A DNA stretch of 64,000 nucleotides from Neoarius graeffei (taxonomy: Eukaryota; Chordata; Actinopteri; Siluriformes; Ariidae), in contig NC_083574.1 of NCBI RefSeq assembly GCF_027579695.1, positions 59,609,059 through 59,673,058 of the forward strand, in the 5' to 3' direction. Numbering within the stretch: the stretch's first letter is position 1; each line of letters begins with the position of its first letter. A program made the translations under genes and the position numbers. The notes beneath the pieces were generated by a model. That model was not told where the DNA came from and ran no database searches. It worked only from the letters and a program-made list of their open reading frames with translations. Shown here piece after piece: positions 11,469 to 22,650 of the stretch.

Positions 11469-11614
11469 AGGACAGCTGTGGCTCGAGGCAGCTGTGTGGG
11501 GGTAACCAGGCGGCCACGGAGCGCATGATCCAGTTTGGCCGCGAGCTGCAGGCGCTCAGTGAGCAACTCTCACGCCAGTACGGCAAGAACGCCATGCATA
11601 AGAAAATGCTACAG
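11469..11614 (+). CDS. ranbp10: RanBP9/10-type protein, third-last coding exon
   Basis: The exon lies between acceptor 'ccttttag' and donor 'gtacag'. It encodes a segment with [20 protein letters not shown] followed by [17 protein letters not shown]. This is the CRA/C-terminal region of RanBP9/RanBP10, scaffold subunits of the muskelin/RanBP9/CTLH E3 ubiquitin ligase that also bind Ran and tubulin. Splice phase: two leftover bases enter from the previous exon, and the exon ends in phase 0, joining the next exon as MLQ-DAFSLL. The paralogue RanBP9 has a very similar stretch; the last exon decides for RanBP10. Earlier exons (SPRY, LisH, CTLH domains) lie left of the window or in undetected small exons. 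Confidence 0.93.
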
Positions 11615-12228
11615 GTACAGAGCGAGGGGGCGTCAAGAGAATGATGATTTAAAAATAAACTATCTTGCCTAAAGCAGAGTGCACACTACATGAATGTCAA
11701 AATCCCGCCCTCACACTCCACGACTTGAATCATTAGCGATCGGATATAAGGTGCGCACAGTGCAGAAGGAGATCCTGAAGTGGGTTTTACTCCCATGTTG
11801 TGTATTATCTAGGACTTTTGGTCGAATTCAGATCGGTAGCTTGATAATCATTTATAGCTCTTGGGTATGAAGCGGGAAGAATCTTATTTTCACAAACATG
11901 GAACTGATAGGGTCTGGCAGTGTGCTAAAATGCCATCAGTATTGCAATAATTATGTCAAAATACATTTTTCTAAACATATTAAAGGTATTTTCATATCTC
12001 AAAGGTATCTCTACAGCATTTGACCAACTCCACTGCTTTCACGTTAGGGAACGTGTTTCTTTTTTTCTTTTGGGCCAGTTTTATTCTCCCAGCTTTTCCC
12101 CATCAAACCTTTTGTGTACTTCAACAACCCATCATATCAACTGAATTTTACGTTCTGACACATTCTTGACAAAATACAATGCACTATATGGTGAAAAGTA
12201 TTTAGACACCTGACCATCACACCAATAA

Positions 12229-13745
12229 AGTCTTGCAAAAGTATTCATCCCCCTTTGTATTTGTCCTGTTTTGTCGCATTACAAGCTGGAATTAAAATGG
12301 ATTTTTGGAGGGTTAGCACCATTTGAGTTACACAACATGCCTACAGCTTTAAAGGTGAAAATTGTTTTATTGTGACACAAACAGTAATTCAGATGAAAAA
12401 ACAGAAATCTGGAGTGTGCATAGGTATTCACCCGCCCAAAGTCAATACTTTGTAGAGCCACCTTCGACTGTAATCACAGCTGCAAGTCTCTTGGAGTATG
12501 TCTCTATTAGCTTAGCACATCTAGCCACTGGGATTTTTGCCCGTTCCTCAAGGCAAAACTGCTCCAACTCCTTCAAGTTAGATGGGTTGTGTTGGTGTAC
12601 AGCAATCTTCAACTTATGCCACAGCTTCTCAACTGGATTGAGGTCTGGCCTTTGACTAGGCCATTCCAAGACATTTAAATGTTTCCCTTTAAACCACTCC
12701 AGTGTAGCTTTAACAGTATGTTTAGGGTCATTGTCCTGCTGGAACGTGAACCTTCGTCCTAGTTTCAAACTTCTGGCCGACTCAAACAGGTTTTCTTCTA
12801 GAATTGCCCTGGATTTATTGTCATCCATCTTTCCGTCAGTCCTGACCAGCTTTCCTGTCCCTGCAGATGAAAAATATCCCCACAGCATGATGCTGCCACC
12901 ACCATGCTTCACTGTAGGAATGGTGTTCTCAGGGTGTTGGGTTTGAGCCACACATGGCATTCCACATGATGGCCAAAAAGATCAATTTTAGTCTCATTTG
13001 ACCAGAGAATCTTCTTCCATATGTTTGGGGAGTCTGCCACATACCGTTGGGCAAACTCCAAACGTGTTTTCTTAAGCAATGACTTTTTTTCTGGCCACTC
13101 TTCCATAAAGCCCCGCTCTGTGGAGTGTACAGCTTAGTGGTTCTATGGACAGATACTCCCATCTCCGCTGTGGATCTTTGCAGCTCCTTCAGTGTTATCT
13201 TTGGTGTCCTTGTTGCATCTCTGATTAATGCCCTCCTTGCCCGGTCTGTGAGTTTTGGTGGGTGGCCTTCTCTTGTCAGGTTTGTAGTGGTGACATATTC
13301 TTCCCATTTTGCTATAATGGATTTAATGGCGCTCCCTGGGATATTCAAAGTTTGGGATATTTTTTATAACCCAACCCTGATCTATACTTCTCCACAACTT
13401 TGTCTCTGACCTGTTTGGAGGCTCCTCGGTTTTCATGTTGCTTGCTTAGTAGTGTTGCAGAGTCAGGGTCCTTCCAGAACAGGCTGATTTATACAGACAT
13501 CATGTGGTTAAGATATGGGGTTTCATACGAAAGAGGGTGAATACCTATGCACAGTCCAGATCCCTGTTTTTTCATCTTAATTATTGTTTGTGTCACAATA
13601 AAACAACAATTTGCACCTTGAAAGTGGTTGGCATGTTGTGTAAATCAAATGGTGCTAACTCTCCAAAAATCCATTTTAATTCCAGCTTGTAATGCGACAA
13701 AACAGGACAAACACCAAGGGGGATGAATACTTTTGCAAGACACTG
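12229..13745 (-). mobile_element. Tc1-like transposon, family A, copy 2 (defective)
   Basis: The right end, 'cttttgcaagacactg' before TA, is complete. The left end is shortened to 'tcttgcaaaagtattc'. It is nested in the older Tc1-like element inside the ranbp10 intron. Confidence 0.92.
12442..13436 (-). pseudogene. Tc1 family A transposase, frameshifted
   Basis: The start codon is at 13434-13436. Pieces run NIPGSAIKSIIAKWEEY (HTH), then a frame change, then [18 protein letters not shown]. The long last part (12442-12960) has [30 protein letters not shown] (second catalytic Asp present) and SQRPDLNPVEKLWHKLKI (Glu present). The first catalytic Asp is Asn (AAT), as in the other two copies. The frame breaks near 13110 and 12950 make it inactive. 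Confidence 0.9.
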
Positions 13746-13920
13746 TATGTGCTTGTTAAGCATCCCATTCCAGATTTAGTATAATAACGTCCTTTTTTCA
13801 CTACATTTTGGATTGTGTCAGTGGGGATTTGTAATCATTAAGCTACAAGAGCATTGGTGAGCTCAGGCTGTGGTGTTGGGTGAAAAGGTGCAGTCATTTG
13901 TTCCAGTTCATCTCAAAGCT

Positions 13921-14260
13921 ATTTTTAAGTTCGTTTCTTAGACAAGGATTTTAAGATCGTTACCTTGTCGACAGTTTCAGCGCGAATCTTCCGCCTTCCT
14001 CAGAACTGTCACCAGATGTCAGGTGGTGACGTGCCTTATCAGCTGATGTTACGTTACGGAGGCGTGAACGTCCCGCCCGATTTGACAGGTAGTTCACGCC
14101 TCCTGCTGTCAGGTCGCTCCCCCAGGACGGCGCTCCAGGTGTGCGACAGTGCATACGCTCCCTCATCCCGGTTTATTGTCCTTTGTGCCCACTTGCGTAT
14201 CTCCACTGCCTCTAAAGTCCAACGCTGGTATCTTTTTTTTCTTCAGCGCGAATGACTCTG
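13921..14260 (-). repeat. Penelope terminal repeat (pLTR), 3' copy
   Basis: This block matches 16591-16930 in direct orientation and 18000-18339 in inverted orientation with only scattered differences. It contains the 'ggtaacgatcttaaaatcc' word on the - strand and overlaps the C-terminal codons of the element gene. Confidence 0.85.
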
Positions 14261-16571
14261 GCCTCTTCCCAATTCATTATATGATTTTGTCGTTTGCAGT
14301 GGTCTGAAATGGCTGATTTTAGGTTTTCTTGGTTTTCTTTTTCGGATCTTGTGAGTCTTTTTGTTGTGTCTTTCTCACATTCTATTTGGTGTTCTTTCCT
14401 TCGTGTATGGAAGCATCTGCCCATTTCACCAATATAGACTTTGTTACATGAACGGCAAGGGATTTCACAGATGACGTTGCATTTGTTGTCCAGTTGTATG
14501 TTGTCTTTGGGGTGAACTAGCGGCTGTCGGAGGTTCTTGTATGGTTTGACCGGGGTGTTGATGTGGTATTTCCTCATGAATCGTTGGATGCGTTCTGTGA
14601 CTCCTTTTATGTATGGTAATGTGACAAAGCCCCGGTTTGTTTTTTCGGTGTTTTTTCTTGTTTGTTTGTTTTTTTCCTTTATTTGTGTCTGTAATTTCCC
14701 TTTTCGGATTGCCCACGGTGGATATTGGCAGTTTTTTAATGCCTGTTGGATGTGTTGTTCCTCCTCCTGTCTGTCTTTCTCCTCCGTGATGATCTGTGTT
14801 CGGTCGTATAGTGTTCTGATTACTGACATTTTGTGTGCGATGGGATGTTCAGATGTCCAGAGAAGATATTGGTCGGTGTGTGTAGGTTTACTGTATGTTG
14901 TAATTCTGATGTTCCCTTCTTCTGTGTGGTGTATTTTTAGGTCCAAGAAAGCTATTGCCTTGTCCGTTTCCTCTTCGTGTGTGAATTTGATGTTGCCTGT
15001 CTTGTCTATGGAGTTTAGGTGATCCGTGAGTTGTTGTGTGTGGCCTATTTTGGTTATTTCGAGGATGTCATCAACGTATCGTTTCCAGAAAATGGGTTTG
15101 CAGTCGTCCGGTGCTGTTTCTATGGCTCGGGTTTCCAGATCCTCCATGAAAAAGTTGCATAGAGTGGCAGATAGCGGGTCCCCCATTGCAAATCCCTCTT
15201 TTTGTCTGTAAATTGTGCCTCTGAATTGGAAATATGTGGAAGTCGAAATGAAATGCAACAGTTTTGTTATGTCCTGTGCTGTAAGTTTTGTGCGTTTTTT
15301 CAGGGTTCTGTCTGCTTTTAACTGGTTTTCTACTATGTCGAGTGTGTTTGTGACCGGTGTTTTTGTAAAGAGGGATATGACGTCATGTGATACGAAGATT
15401 TCATCCTTTTTTATCTTGATTTCCTTTCATTCTTTCGCCAGTTGTTTTGAGTTTTTGCAGTGGTATTCCATAAGTCGGAGGAGTGGTTTGATTATGTCTG
15501 CCAGTGTCTTGGAAAGGTTGTAGGTAACTGATCCTATGCTGTCTACTATGGGTCTTAGTGGTGCTCCGGGTTTATGAATTTTCGGTGTGCCGTATATCCG
15601 GGGGGTGATGTCTGCTGTGGGGATGAGGTGGTTGTATGTTTGTTTATCGATTTTGTTGTCGTCCAGTAACGGTTTAAGTAATAGCTTCAGTCTTTTTTTT
15701 TTTTTCTTTTCCTCCGTCGGATCTTTTTTGAGTACTTCATATGTGTTTGGGTCCATGAGCATTTCATTCATTTGTTTTTCATATTGAATAGTGTCCAGGA
15801 TAACCGTGGTCCTCCCTTTGTCAGCCGGTAGTATTGTTATTTTGTTCTTTGCGAGTGTCCTGATGGCTTCCATTTCCTGTTTAGTTGTGTTTCTGGGTGG
15901 CGGTTTAGCTGAGGTGAGGATGCCTGCTACTTCGTTCCTTAATGCGGCCTTCTGTCCTTGGTCCTGTATCATGTTGCACGCTAGTTCCGTAGCCAATATG
16001 AATTCTTCGTGTGGGATTCTATTTGGTGTGATGGCATAGTTAAGGCCCCGTGCGAGTATAGTGCGTTCTGCTGTTGTTAGTGTGTGTTTAGACAGGTTGC
16101 AAATCCATTTTTCGTTTGTTTGCTTGTCCTTGCGTTTATTTTGTTTCTTTTTCCTGATTCAGTTTTTTTAATGTGGCGTGCTTTTGTTTTTGAGAACTCT
16201 TGTTCTTGTATTATATTCACATGCTCTTCCATATTTTTTTCCAGGTCACTGCTGAGTTTGAACCGGCGTTTGAAATCTTGTGTTCGTTGTGCTATTTCTG
16301 TGTTTAAATTGTTGATTTTTTTTGTCGTGCATCTGATTCTTTCTCGTACCAGAGTCATTCGCGCTTTTTCGATGGTCCTTTCCGCGTTTCTTGTTGGAAT
16401 TGGATTTTTGATGTAGAGGCTTGCTGGGATGACGCCTTCGTCCCGGCAGCGGAGATTGAAACGGAGATGGTTTCTTTGTCGTGCCAGTTTTTTCCGTAGT
16501 TTTTCCAGGTAGCGTACCTCTTTGGCACAATCTTCTCCATAACTTATTCTTAATATGTAGTGGAAGTTCAT
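14212..16571 (-). pseudogene. Penelope-like reverse transcriptase with GIY-YIG endonuclease
   Basis: The single gene would copy the element's RNA into a nick made by its own GIY-YIG nuclease. It starts at 16571 with MNFHYILRISYG and a basic N-terminal region. The RT core shows ILPADKGRTTVILD, YGTPKIHKPGAPLRPIVDS, GFAMGDPLSATLCNFFMEDL and the catalytic WKRYVDDIL, followed by AIAFLDLKI. The C-terminal nuclease has CRSCNKVYIGEMGRCFHTRR then KEH. Defects: a frameshift near 16120-16135 (the true continuation is NEKWICNLSKHTLTTAERT), an in-frame TGA at 15427-15429 after QLAKE (probably a former TGG), and an indel in an A-run near the end that truncates the C-terminus to ...EEKKDTSVGL. It is inactive, but only three lesions were noticed. 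Confidence 0.9.
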
Positions 16572-16590
16572 TATGTCTGACTGTTGAAGT

Positions 16591-16930
16591 ATTTTTAAGT
16601 TCGTTTCTTAGACAAGGATTTTAAGATCGTTACCTTGTCGACAGTTTCAGCGCGAATCTTCCGCCTTCCTCAGAACTGTCACCAGATGTTAGGTGGTGAC
16701 GTGCCTTATCAGCTGATGTTACGTTACGGAGGCGTGACCGTCCTACCCGATTTGACAGGTAGTTCACGCCTCCTGCTGTCAGGTCGCTCCCCCAGGACGG
16801 CGCTCCAGGTGTGCGACAGCGCATACGCTCCCTCATCCCAGTTTATCGTCTTTTGTGCCCGCTTGCGTATCTCCACTGCCTCTAAAATCCAACGCTGGTA
16901 TCTTTTTTTTCTTCAGCGCGAATGACTCTG
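16591..16930 (-). repeat. Penelope terminal repeat (pLTR), middle copy
   Basis: It lies directly upstream of the start codon at 16571 (on the - strand) and would hold the promoter region. It is a direct repeat of 13921-14260. Confidence 0.85.
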
Positions 16931-17145
16931 GCCTCTTCCCAATTCATTATATGATTTTGTCGTTTGCAGTGGTCTGAAATGGCTGATTTTAGGTTTTCTT
17001 GGTTTGCTTTTTCTTTTTCGGATCTTGTGAGTCTTTTTGTCGTTTCTTTCTCACATTCTATTTGGTGTTCTTTCCTTCGTGTATGGAAGCATCTGCCCGT
17101 TTCACCAATATAGACTTTGTTACATGAACGGCAAGGGATTTCATA

Positions 17146-17820
17146 TGCCGCTTTTCCACTACCAACGCGGCTGAGTCGGGCTGAGCCGTGCCGTGCTGAG
17201 TTGGGCTGAGTCGAGCTGAGCGGGGCTGTTGGAGTTGCATTTCGACTACAATCGCACTGAACCGTGCTGGCTGGAAGTGGGTGGACACATGGGGTGGAGT
17301 TAGCGAAAGTGGGTGGACGTCAGGTGATGTCGTTAGGCGGCGCAAACAGTGACATCAGTGATCTTTTAAGCGGTAGTCTCACGACCCGGATAGTAAACAA
17401 TAAACATGGAGGACATGGAGTCGTTAGTGTTGCTGGTCTTGGTGCTGTGGGTTGTTGTCGCCGACAACGCCAACAGATACTGGCAAGAGCGTATAGATGA
17501 GGCGAGGCGCATAAGGCTTCATAATTCTCGTAATTCTCCTTCTTCCGGGTTTACGGTGTTTACAGATCCCAGCGTGCTCGCGGGGCGTGTGTGGGCATGT
17601 GAGGACACTCCTCCTCACCAATCAGTGCACAGGGGAGTGTCTGCTCACGCCCCCAGCCTCACTCAGCTCGGTTTGGCTCGCTTCAGCCCCACTCCAAAAC
17701 GGTGCGAGTTTTAGGGGCTACGCAGGGCTGAAGCGAGCTGAGTCGTGCTGTTCTTAGATAGTTGAAACGTGAGCCGTGTCAGGCTGAAGTGAGCTGAAAA
17801 AGGGTAGTGGAAAAGGGCCA
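17146..17820. mobile_element. MITE with 3-bp duplication, nested in the Penelope element
   Basis: The ends are inverted: 'tgccgcttttccactacc' on the left and 'gggtagtggaaaagggcca' on the right. Each is flanked by ata (17143-17145 and 17821-17823). The interior repeats 'ggctgagtcg'-type words near both ends. The uninterrupted Penelope sequence near 14460-14480 shows the empty site. The 3-bp duplication fits the PIF/Harbinger type. The same end type occurs at 53318-53855. Confidence 0.8.
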
Positions 17821-17999
17821 ATAGATGACATTTGCATTTGTTGTCCAGTTGTATTTTGTCTTTGGGGTGAACTAGCAACTGTCGGAGGTTCTTGTATGGT
17901 TTGACCGGGGTGTTTTAGTGGTCTAAAATCAGCCATTTCAGACCACTGCAAACGACAAAATCATGTAATGAATTGGGAAGAGGCCAGAGTCATTCGCGC

Positions 18000-18339
18000 T
18001 GAAGAAAATAGGTACCAGCGTTGGATTTTAGAGGCAGTGGAGATACGCAAGCGGGCACAAAGGACGATAAACCGGGATGAGGGAGCGTATGCGCTGTCGC
18101 ACACCTGGAGCGCCGTCCTGGGGGAGCGACCTGACAGCAGGAGGCGTGAACTACCTGTCAAATCGGGTGGGACGTTCACACCTCCGTAACGTAACATCAG
18201 CTGATAAGGCACGTCACCACCTGACATCTGGTGACAGTTCTGAGGAAGGCGGAAGATTCGCGCTGAAACTGTCGACAAGGTAACGATCTTAAAATCCTTG
18301 TCTAAGAAACGAATTTAAAAATACTTAAACAGTCAGACA
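18000..18339 (+). repeat. Penelope terminal repeat (pLTR), inverted copy
   Basis: The same block is in the opposite orientation, preceded by C-terminal codons (frame with NWEEARVIRAEENRYQRW) and followed by the first codons MNFHYI of the element gene. Here the C-terminal frame stays open longer (to 18189) than in the main copy. Confidence 0.85.
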
Positions 18340-18786
18340 TAATGAACTTCCACTACATATCATCTCAAAGCTGTTCAGTGGGGTTGAGGTCAGAGCTGTG
18401 CGCAGGATACTCAAGTTCTTACACTCCAACCTTGGCTCACCATGTCTTCATGGATCTTGCTTTGTGCACAGGGACATTGTCATGCTGGAACAGGTTTGGG
18501 CTGCTTAGTTCCAGTGAAGGGAATCTTAATTCTGCAGCATGCAAGGACATTTGTAGTTAATTGTGGGCTTCTAAATTTGTCACAACAGTTTGGGGAAAAC
18601 CCACACGTGGGTGTCAGGTGTCGACAAACTTTTGTTCATCATGATGCATACTGTGTCTCATGAAACTGTCTTCAAGTATGGTGATATTTTTACCGATGCC
18701 TGTTAGAAATTATCTTAATGGAATGGAAATGAATATTTTGATAGTCTTTTGACTCTGACTTTGTGTGTGCGCGCATGTGTACATAG

Positions 18787-18898
18787 GATGCATTTAGTCT
18801 ACTGGCATACTCCGACCCATGGAACTGCCCAGTGGGCCAGCAGCTGGACCCCACACAGAGAGAGGCCATCTGCTCTGCTCTCAACAGCGCCATCTTGG
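18787..18898 (+). CDS. ranbp10: RanBP9/10-type protein, second-last coding exon
   Basis: The acceptor 'acatag' precedes the exon and a donor 'gtaac' follows it. It encodes [20 protein letters not shown] then [17 protein letters not shown], a highly conserved CRA-domain segment of RanBP9/RanBP10. It leaves one base (G), completed by the next exon to give I-L-E-S-Q. The intron before it (11615-18786) is 7.2 kb and consists almost wholly of nested transposons. The exon itself is intact, so the gene has tolerated this load. Confidence 0.95.
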
Positions 18899-19107
18899 GT
18901 AACAACCTTCTAACACACACACACATTTATACAGGGTTATCGTTTATGGATTTATTTATTTTTTTCAGTAGTTCTAGCTTATTATACACAGATAGTGTTG
19001 CCACTTCACTACTCAAGGGTCTCCAGTTTGATCCTGAAGGTTTCTTACTGGTTCTCCTCTTAACAAACAAACAAAAAAATCGATTATGTATATTATTTAC
19101 ACCAACG

Positions 19108-19502
19108 CTATGTCCACGTTAATACGTTTTAGTTTTAAAAACACGTCACTTTTGCTCCGTTTATGCCTGGCATCCACACTACTCCGGCCTTTTCAAGCCC
19201 CTAAAACAGAGACCTTTTGAAATGCTCCTGTCCCCGTTTTAGTCTGGACGGGCAGAAACGCAGACGCCTTGATCGAGTCTTCACAGGATCAGTCACAACA
19301 TGTCCTTCCCTGAATCGTCACGCTCCTTTTCATGTGACCCTTTTCTAGGAAGAAAACAAACCCCGGTACGCGCACGCCCAGTGTACGTGAATGGTCATGT
19401 GATTTTGTGTTTTCAGGCGTGTCGGTATGGACGGAGATTATTTCTGATACGGAGCTCAAACGCTCGTCTGGATGAAGAGCGTTTTCATCTTTAAAACTAA
19501 AA
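19108..19502. mobile_element. MITE-like repeat in the last ranbp10 intron
   Basis: The left end 'ctatgtccacgttaatacg' and following 'ttttagttttaaaaacac' are partly mirrored by 'catctttaaaactaaaa' on the right. It is a common teleost palindromic repeat type. The target duplication was not found and the right end looks shortened. Confidence 0.55.
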
Positions 19503-19992
19503 GGTATTCATGCGGGCATAGCCTAAATTGCCCCTCGATGCGAGTGTATGGTGTCTTGCATTGTCCCACCCAGGGTTGCGTTCTGACTTCACACCCGGTG
19601 TTCCCAGGATAGGCTATGAATGGAAACGATTGTGAATGTAGTAGCTATTCAAATATCAAACTTTATAAAGGTGGTTCTATTTAGGACGCTTTGTGAAAAA
19701 GAAAAGCCGTGCTTTCGGGTTCTACACAGAACCTTAAAGGGTTTCCCCAGAAAGAAATACTGAAGAGCTCTTTCAGGTGCTTGAGTTTTGCAAGCGTTAT
19801 GCCAATACTCTGTTTTGTGAGAGCAACAAGGGCAATCACAAAGATCGCCAGTCAGTCACAGAGAGACCGAGACTTACAAAGTTAATATTTAATTCTTAAT
19901 TATCAGTAAATAAACTTAGCTAAGCATAAAACCTTTTGAGTTATTTCGATGTTTTTAACATTTGTAGTGTTCTCTCTCTGATTTTCCAACAG

Positions 19993-20123
19993 AGTCTCAG
20001 AATTTACCCAAGCAGCCCCCCCTCATGCTGGCATTGGGGCAGGCCACCGAGTGTGTGCAGCTCATGGCCCGTGTGCGCTCCGGCTCCTGCTCATTTGCCA
20101 GAGTCGACAACTTTTTGCACTAG
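19993..20123 (+). CDS. ranbp10: RanBP9/10-type protein, terminal coding exon
   Basis: The exon follows acceptor 'ttccaacag' and reads [20 protein letters not shown], then [20 protein letters not shown] and FLH, with the stop TAG at 20121-20123. The start [18 protein letters not shown] and the end SCSFARVD match RanBP10 better than RanBP9 as I recall the two families. Human RANBP10 is also a neighbour of PARD6A at 16q22.1, and the pard6 exon here lies 22 kb away in convergent orientation. The 3' UTR starts with a CA microsatellite at 20161 and then a MITE. The poly-A site was not settled. Confidence 0.94.
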
Positions 20124-20159
20124 CCCAAGTCCAGGTGACAGATCCAGCTCTGTGGCACG

Positions 20160-20160
<1 letters not shown>

Positions 20161-20202
<42 letters not shown>
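20161..20202. repeat. CA microsatellite in the ranbp10 3' UTR region
   Basis: About 20 copies of ca/ac, starting 38 bases after the stop codon. Confidence 0.95.
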
Positions 20203-20262
20203 AGTGAATGGCTTGACGCTGTCTGCTTCATTCTTTGCAAACTACTAAGCTCCATTGACCAA

Positions 20263-21060
20263 CGCTACGTTCACACTGCAAGGCTTAATGCTCAATTCCG
20301 ATTTTTTTGTGAAATCCGATTTTTTTGTGAGGTCATTCACATTAACAAATATATGCGACTTGTATGTGATCCTCAGTATGAACGAAAAGCGACCTAAAAG
20401 TGTTCCGCATGCGCATTGCAGGATACGACGACGTCACACGCAGTGAGCATGGCCAGTGTTTACGGAAGTAAAACCGCCCGGTTGCGGTATGACTCATCCA
20501 ATCTAGCTTGAATAGCTGCATCCCCCCAAATGGAAATCAGCTCCCTAACCTCTGCGTCCTTCCATTGAGAAGATTCAGAACCTTCACAGCCCGAAGCGTC
20601 CCTCGCATTGATGTCACCGTGCACCTCAATAAACCGAATGGTAATTAGTCTTTTGATTTTTCCGTGAGGTTTGCCTTATGCAAAGTGGGGGGGACCGAAC
20701 GAAGTGAATTTAAATCTGGGTGGGACGAGTCCCACCCTCTATCTGCGCCCGTGATTATGTGCCATGTTGTTGTAACTTTTTTTGAGAGACCCGCCGCCTA
20801 CTTCAGCACAGAATAGTGACGTTTGTGGCTTGTTGATGACGTGTAAGTCGGATGAATGCGACCTGGCGGTTCAGACTGAAGTCGCATATGAAAAGAGCGG
20901 ATAGGAATCGGAATTAGGACCACATATCCAAACGGCCTGGGTCGGATTTGAAAAAATCGGATCTGTGTCGTTCATATTGTCAATAAAAGATCGGATACAG
21001 GTCACATATGGGCGAAAAGATCGGATTTGAGTCACTTCAGCCTGCAGTGTGAACGTAGCC
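20263..21060. mobile_element. MITE, 798 bp, GGCTACGTTCACACTG ends
   Basis: The left end 'gctacgttcacactgcaaggc' (shortened here by dropping its last base) pairs with the right end 'gcctgcagtgtgaacgtagc'. The sequence caa flanks both sides. Inside are repeated 'aaatccgat' and 'gatcggat' words typical of this palindromic class. No coding frame was recognised. Confidence 0.8.
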
Positions 21061-21108
21061 CAAAAATCATTTGTTTTGTGGCATCTCATTCACGAATACC
21101 TCATTGCA

Positions 21109-21630
21109 TAGTCTGGTTAACACCAGACCATATCACAAGTGAAATATGGTCTGGAATCCGCCTATTGAATTTCTCGTAGGGGAGGTGTGGTTTACGATTG
21201 TCAACGGCCGTTTATTGGACGTTGCGAATGTCTATCATTTGGCGTATACGCAGCCCATGGCCAATCATGGCAGTTGTACCCGGTGACGTAGTTAGAGCGA
21301 CGGAGAAGATGAAGAGGTGAAGAAAGACTGTAACGCCAAACGCTGTTCTTTTTTTTAAAACAAACTTTCGCTCTAAACTATTCAGAACAGTGTCTAAAGC
21401 TTGATCGAAAGTTTGGTTCGTATCGCTCGCCGCCATGTTAAATGTGATCCGTAAACAGTCCCAAATAAACTACAAGCTTCCGTTTGTCGAGTAGTACGCG
21501 TCACCGTCTTTCCACCCCTCCCCACTCTCTGATTGGCTCCCTAACTCAGGCGAGCCTTTAGACCATAGTTTCCATGCTGTCTTTTCAGATCGGAACGATT
21601 GTGCAAAGCAGCATGGGATTTCCCAGGCTA
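21109..21630 (-). mobile_element. TAGYCTGG-ended element carrying RecQ-helicase start, copy 1 (522 bp)
   Basis: It begins tagtctgg and ends ccaggcta, short inverted ends. It is flanked by ctcattgca and ctcgttgca (21100-21108 and 21631-21639), a 9-bp duplication with one difference. A second copy at 23961-24548 has the same ends and also a 9-bp duplication. Confidence 0.75.
21212..21436 (-). CDS. N-terminal fragment of a RecQ-like helicase ORF
   Basis: The 74-codon frame begins MAASDTNQTFDQALDTVLNS and continues LERKFVLKKRTAFG before drifting into non-helicase sequence. The FDQALDTVL...FVLK pattern resembles the start of the fish repeat-borne helicase family also seen at 24120-24329, where FSLKMEQRAALE leads into a Walker A motif. 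The homologous frame is lost after FVLKK. It is only a 5' fragment with no helicase motif of its own, so the call rests on the parallel with the second copy. Confidence 0.45.
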   Translation of the reverse strand: MAASDTNQTFDQALDTVLNSLERKFVLKKRTAFGVTVFLHLFIFSVALTTSPGTTAMIGHGLRIRQMIDIRNVQ

Positions 21631-21693
21631 CTCGTTGCACCTCCTCTTGTCTAAATAACACACCTGCCCATGATATGCCAACGTTAGACTTAA

Positions 21694-22476
21694 AGCTAGA
21701 CGGCCTTTCGATTTCATAAAATCGGTGAAATTTAGTTCCCTCTGAAATTTGGTCATTGTGATATATTTATTTCTGTAATATCTCACAAAATATCAGGCCA
21801 TTCTGTGGCTGGGAAGTTATTTAATTTGAGGGGATTCCTGAGCAAATATTGTGCATGAAATCGCTCGCTTCGCGCAGTCAAACAGACAGACGAAGTCCAG
21901 TGTGTGCATGCGCATGCTTACCACCACCTTCTTTTTCTTCTTCTTTTGGGTTTTACGGCAGCCGGCATCCACAGTGTTGCATTACTGCCATCTACAGGTT
22001 TACCTTTGACCGTGCACTGACAGTTCCATCATTCTGTCACTAAACGAACAGCTGATCACACCGAGGTGCTCGCTGGCTGCCAATATTTATTAGTTTGGTC
22101 CTGCGTTTCCTTTCCTTCGCAACATAACATCTTTTCTTCTCACTTTTCGTTATTGCAGTCGCTCTTTCACGTTTCATTTGCGTCCTCTGTTTTCCTCTCC
22201 GGTTTCAAATTTGTATCCCACAATGCCTTGAGTGAACGGGGAAGCCCGCCACGTGATGCATGATGTAATATCTTGTATTGCGTCATGGTGAAGCAAGAAA
22301 AAATAGGGGAGAATTTAGGGCCACTTGGCTGTAAATTCATTTTAAAAAATCTAAAAAAAATTGGAAGTCTGTGATTCAAATTCAGTAGCATTCAGTCCAC
22401 TAAACAAAAATAATTGGGTGTTGGGGAAAATTCTTCTTATGGCCTACACTTGAAAAATCTGAAAAGCAGTCTAGCT
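21694..22476. mobile_element. TTAA-flanked MITE, 783 bp
   Basis: Perfect TTAA copies lie at 21690-21693 and 22477-22480. The inverted ends are 'agctagacggcctttc' and 'gaaaagcagtctagct'. TTAA duplication points to the Kolobok or piggyBac type. The interior is non-coding. Confidence 0.85.
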
Positions 22477-22650
22477 TTAATAATGGCACCAGTCCTGTCA
22501 GGTAAAGATGGTTCTCCTTAATTATAATCCATGCTTCAACTTGTTTCTCACAGTTAAGCCATCTGTTGTAACTCACTTTTTGGCTAATTCCTTTGATTGG
22601 TGTACTTTTGGAAGGAATAACGCTCTTCCGCCTCTCATTATCTACACTTA

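Larger units (their letters stand above)
13921..18359 (-). mobile_element. Penelope-like retroelement with tandem and inverted partial copies
   Basis: The 4.4-kb insertion is bounded by a perfect 13-bp duplication, tcatctcaaagct, at 13908-13920 and 18360-18372. It holds one long - strand copy (about 16,590 down to 13,921), a tandem 5'-truncated copy joined upstream (16591-17935), and an inverted partial copy (about 17930-18359). Three near-identical terminal blocks start or end in the 'cttagacaaggattttaag' word. Tandem copies plus an inverted end piece are the standard arrangement of Penelope-like elements. A MITE (17146-17820) was later inserted in the tandem copy. Confidence 0.92.
12182..18642. 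mobile_element. Old Tc1-like element split by later insertions
   Basis: Three pieces form one element: 12182-12228, 13746-13920 and 18373-18642. The left end reads 'actatatggtgaaaagta' and then 'gacacctgaccatcacacc'. The right end carries the complement, 'gggtgtcaggtgtcgaca'. Between them are words typical of this teleost repeat, such as 'gttcagtggggttgaggtca'. The first gap holds Tc1 family A copy 2, the second a Penelope-like element. No usable transposase remains. Confidence 0.75.

Noticed and set aside
14537..15523. Plus-strand frames opposite the Penelope gene
   Set aside because: They are antisense shadows of the reverse transcriptase frame and show no domain.
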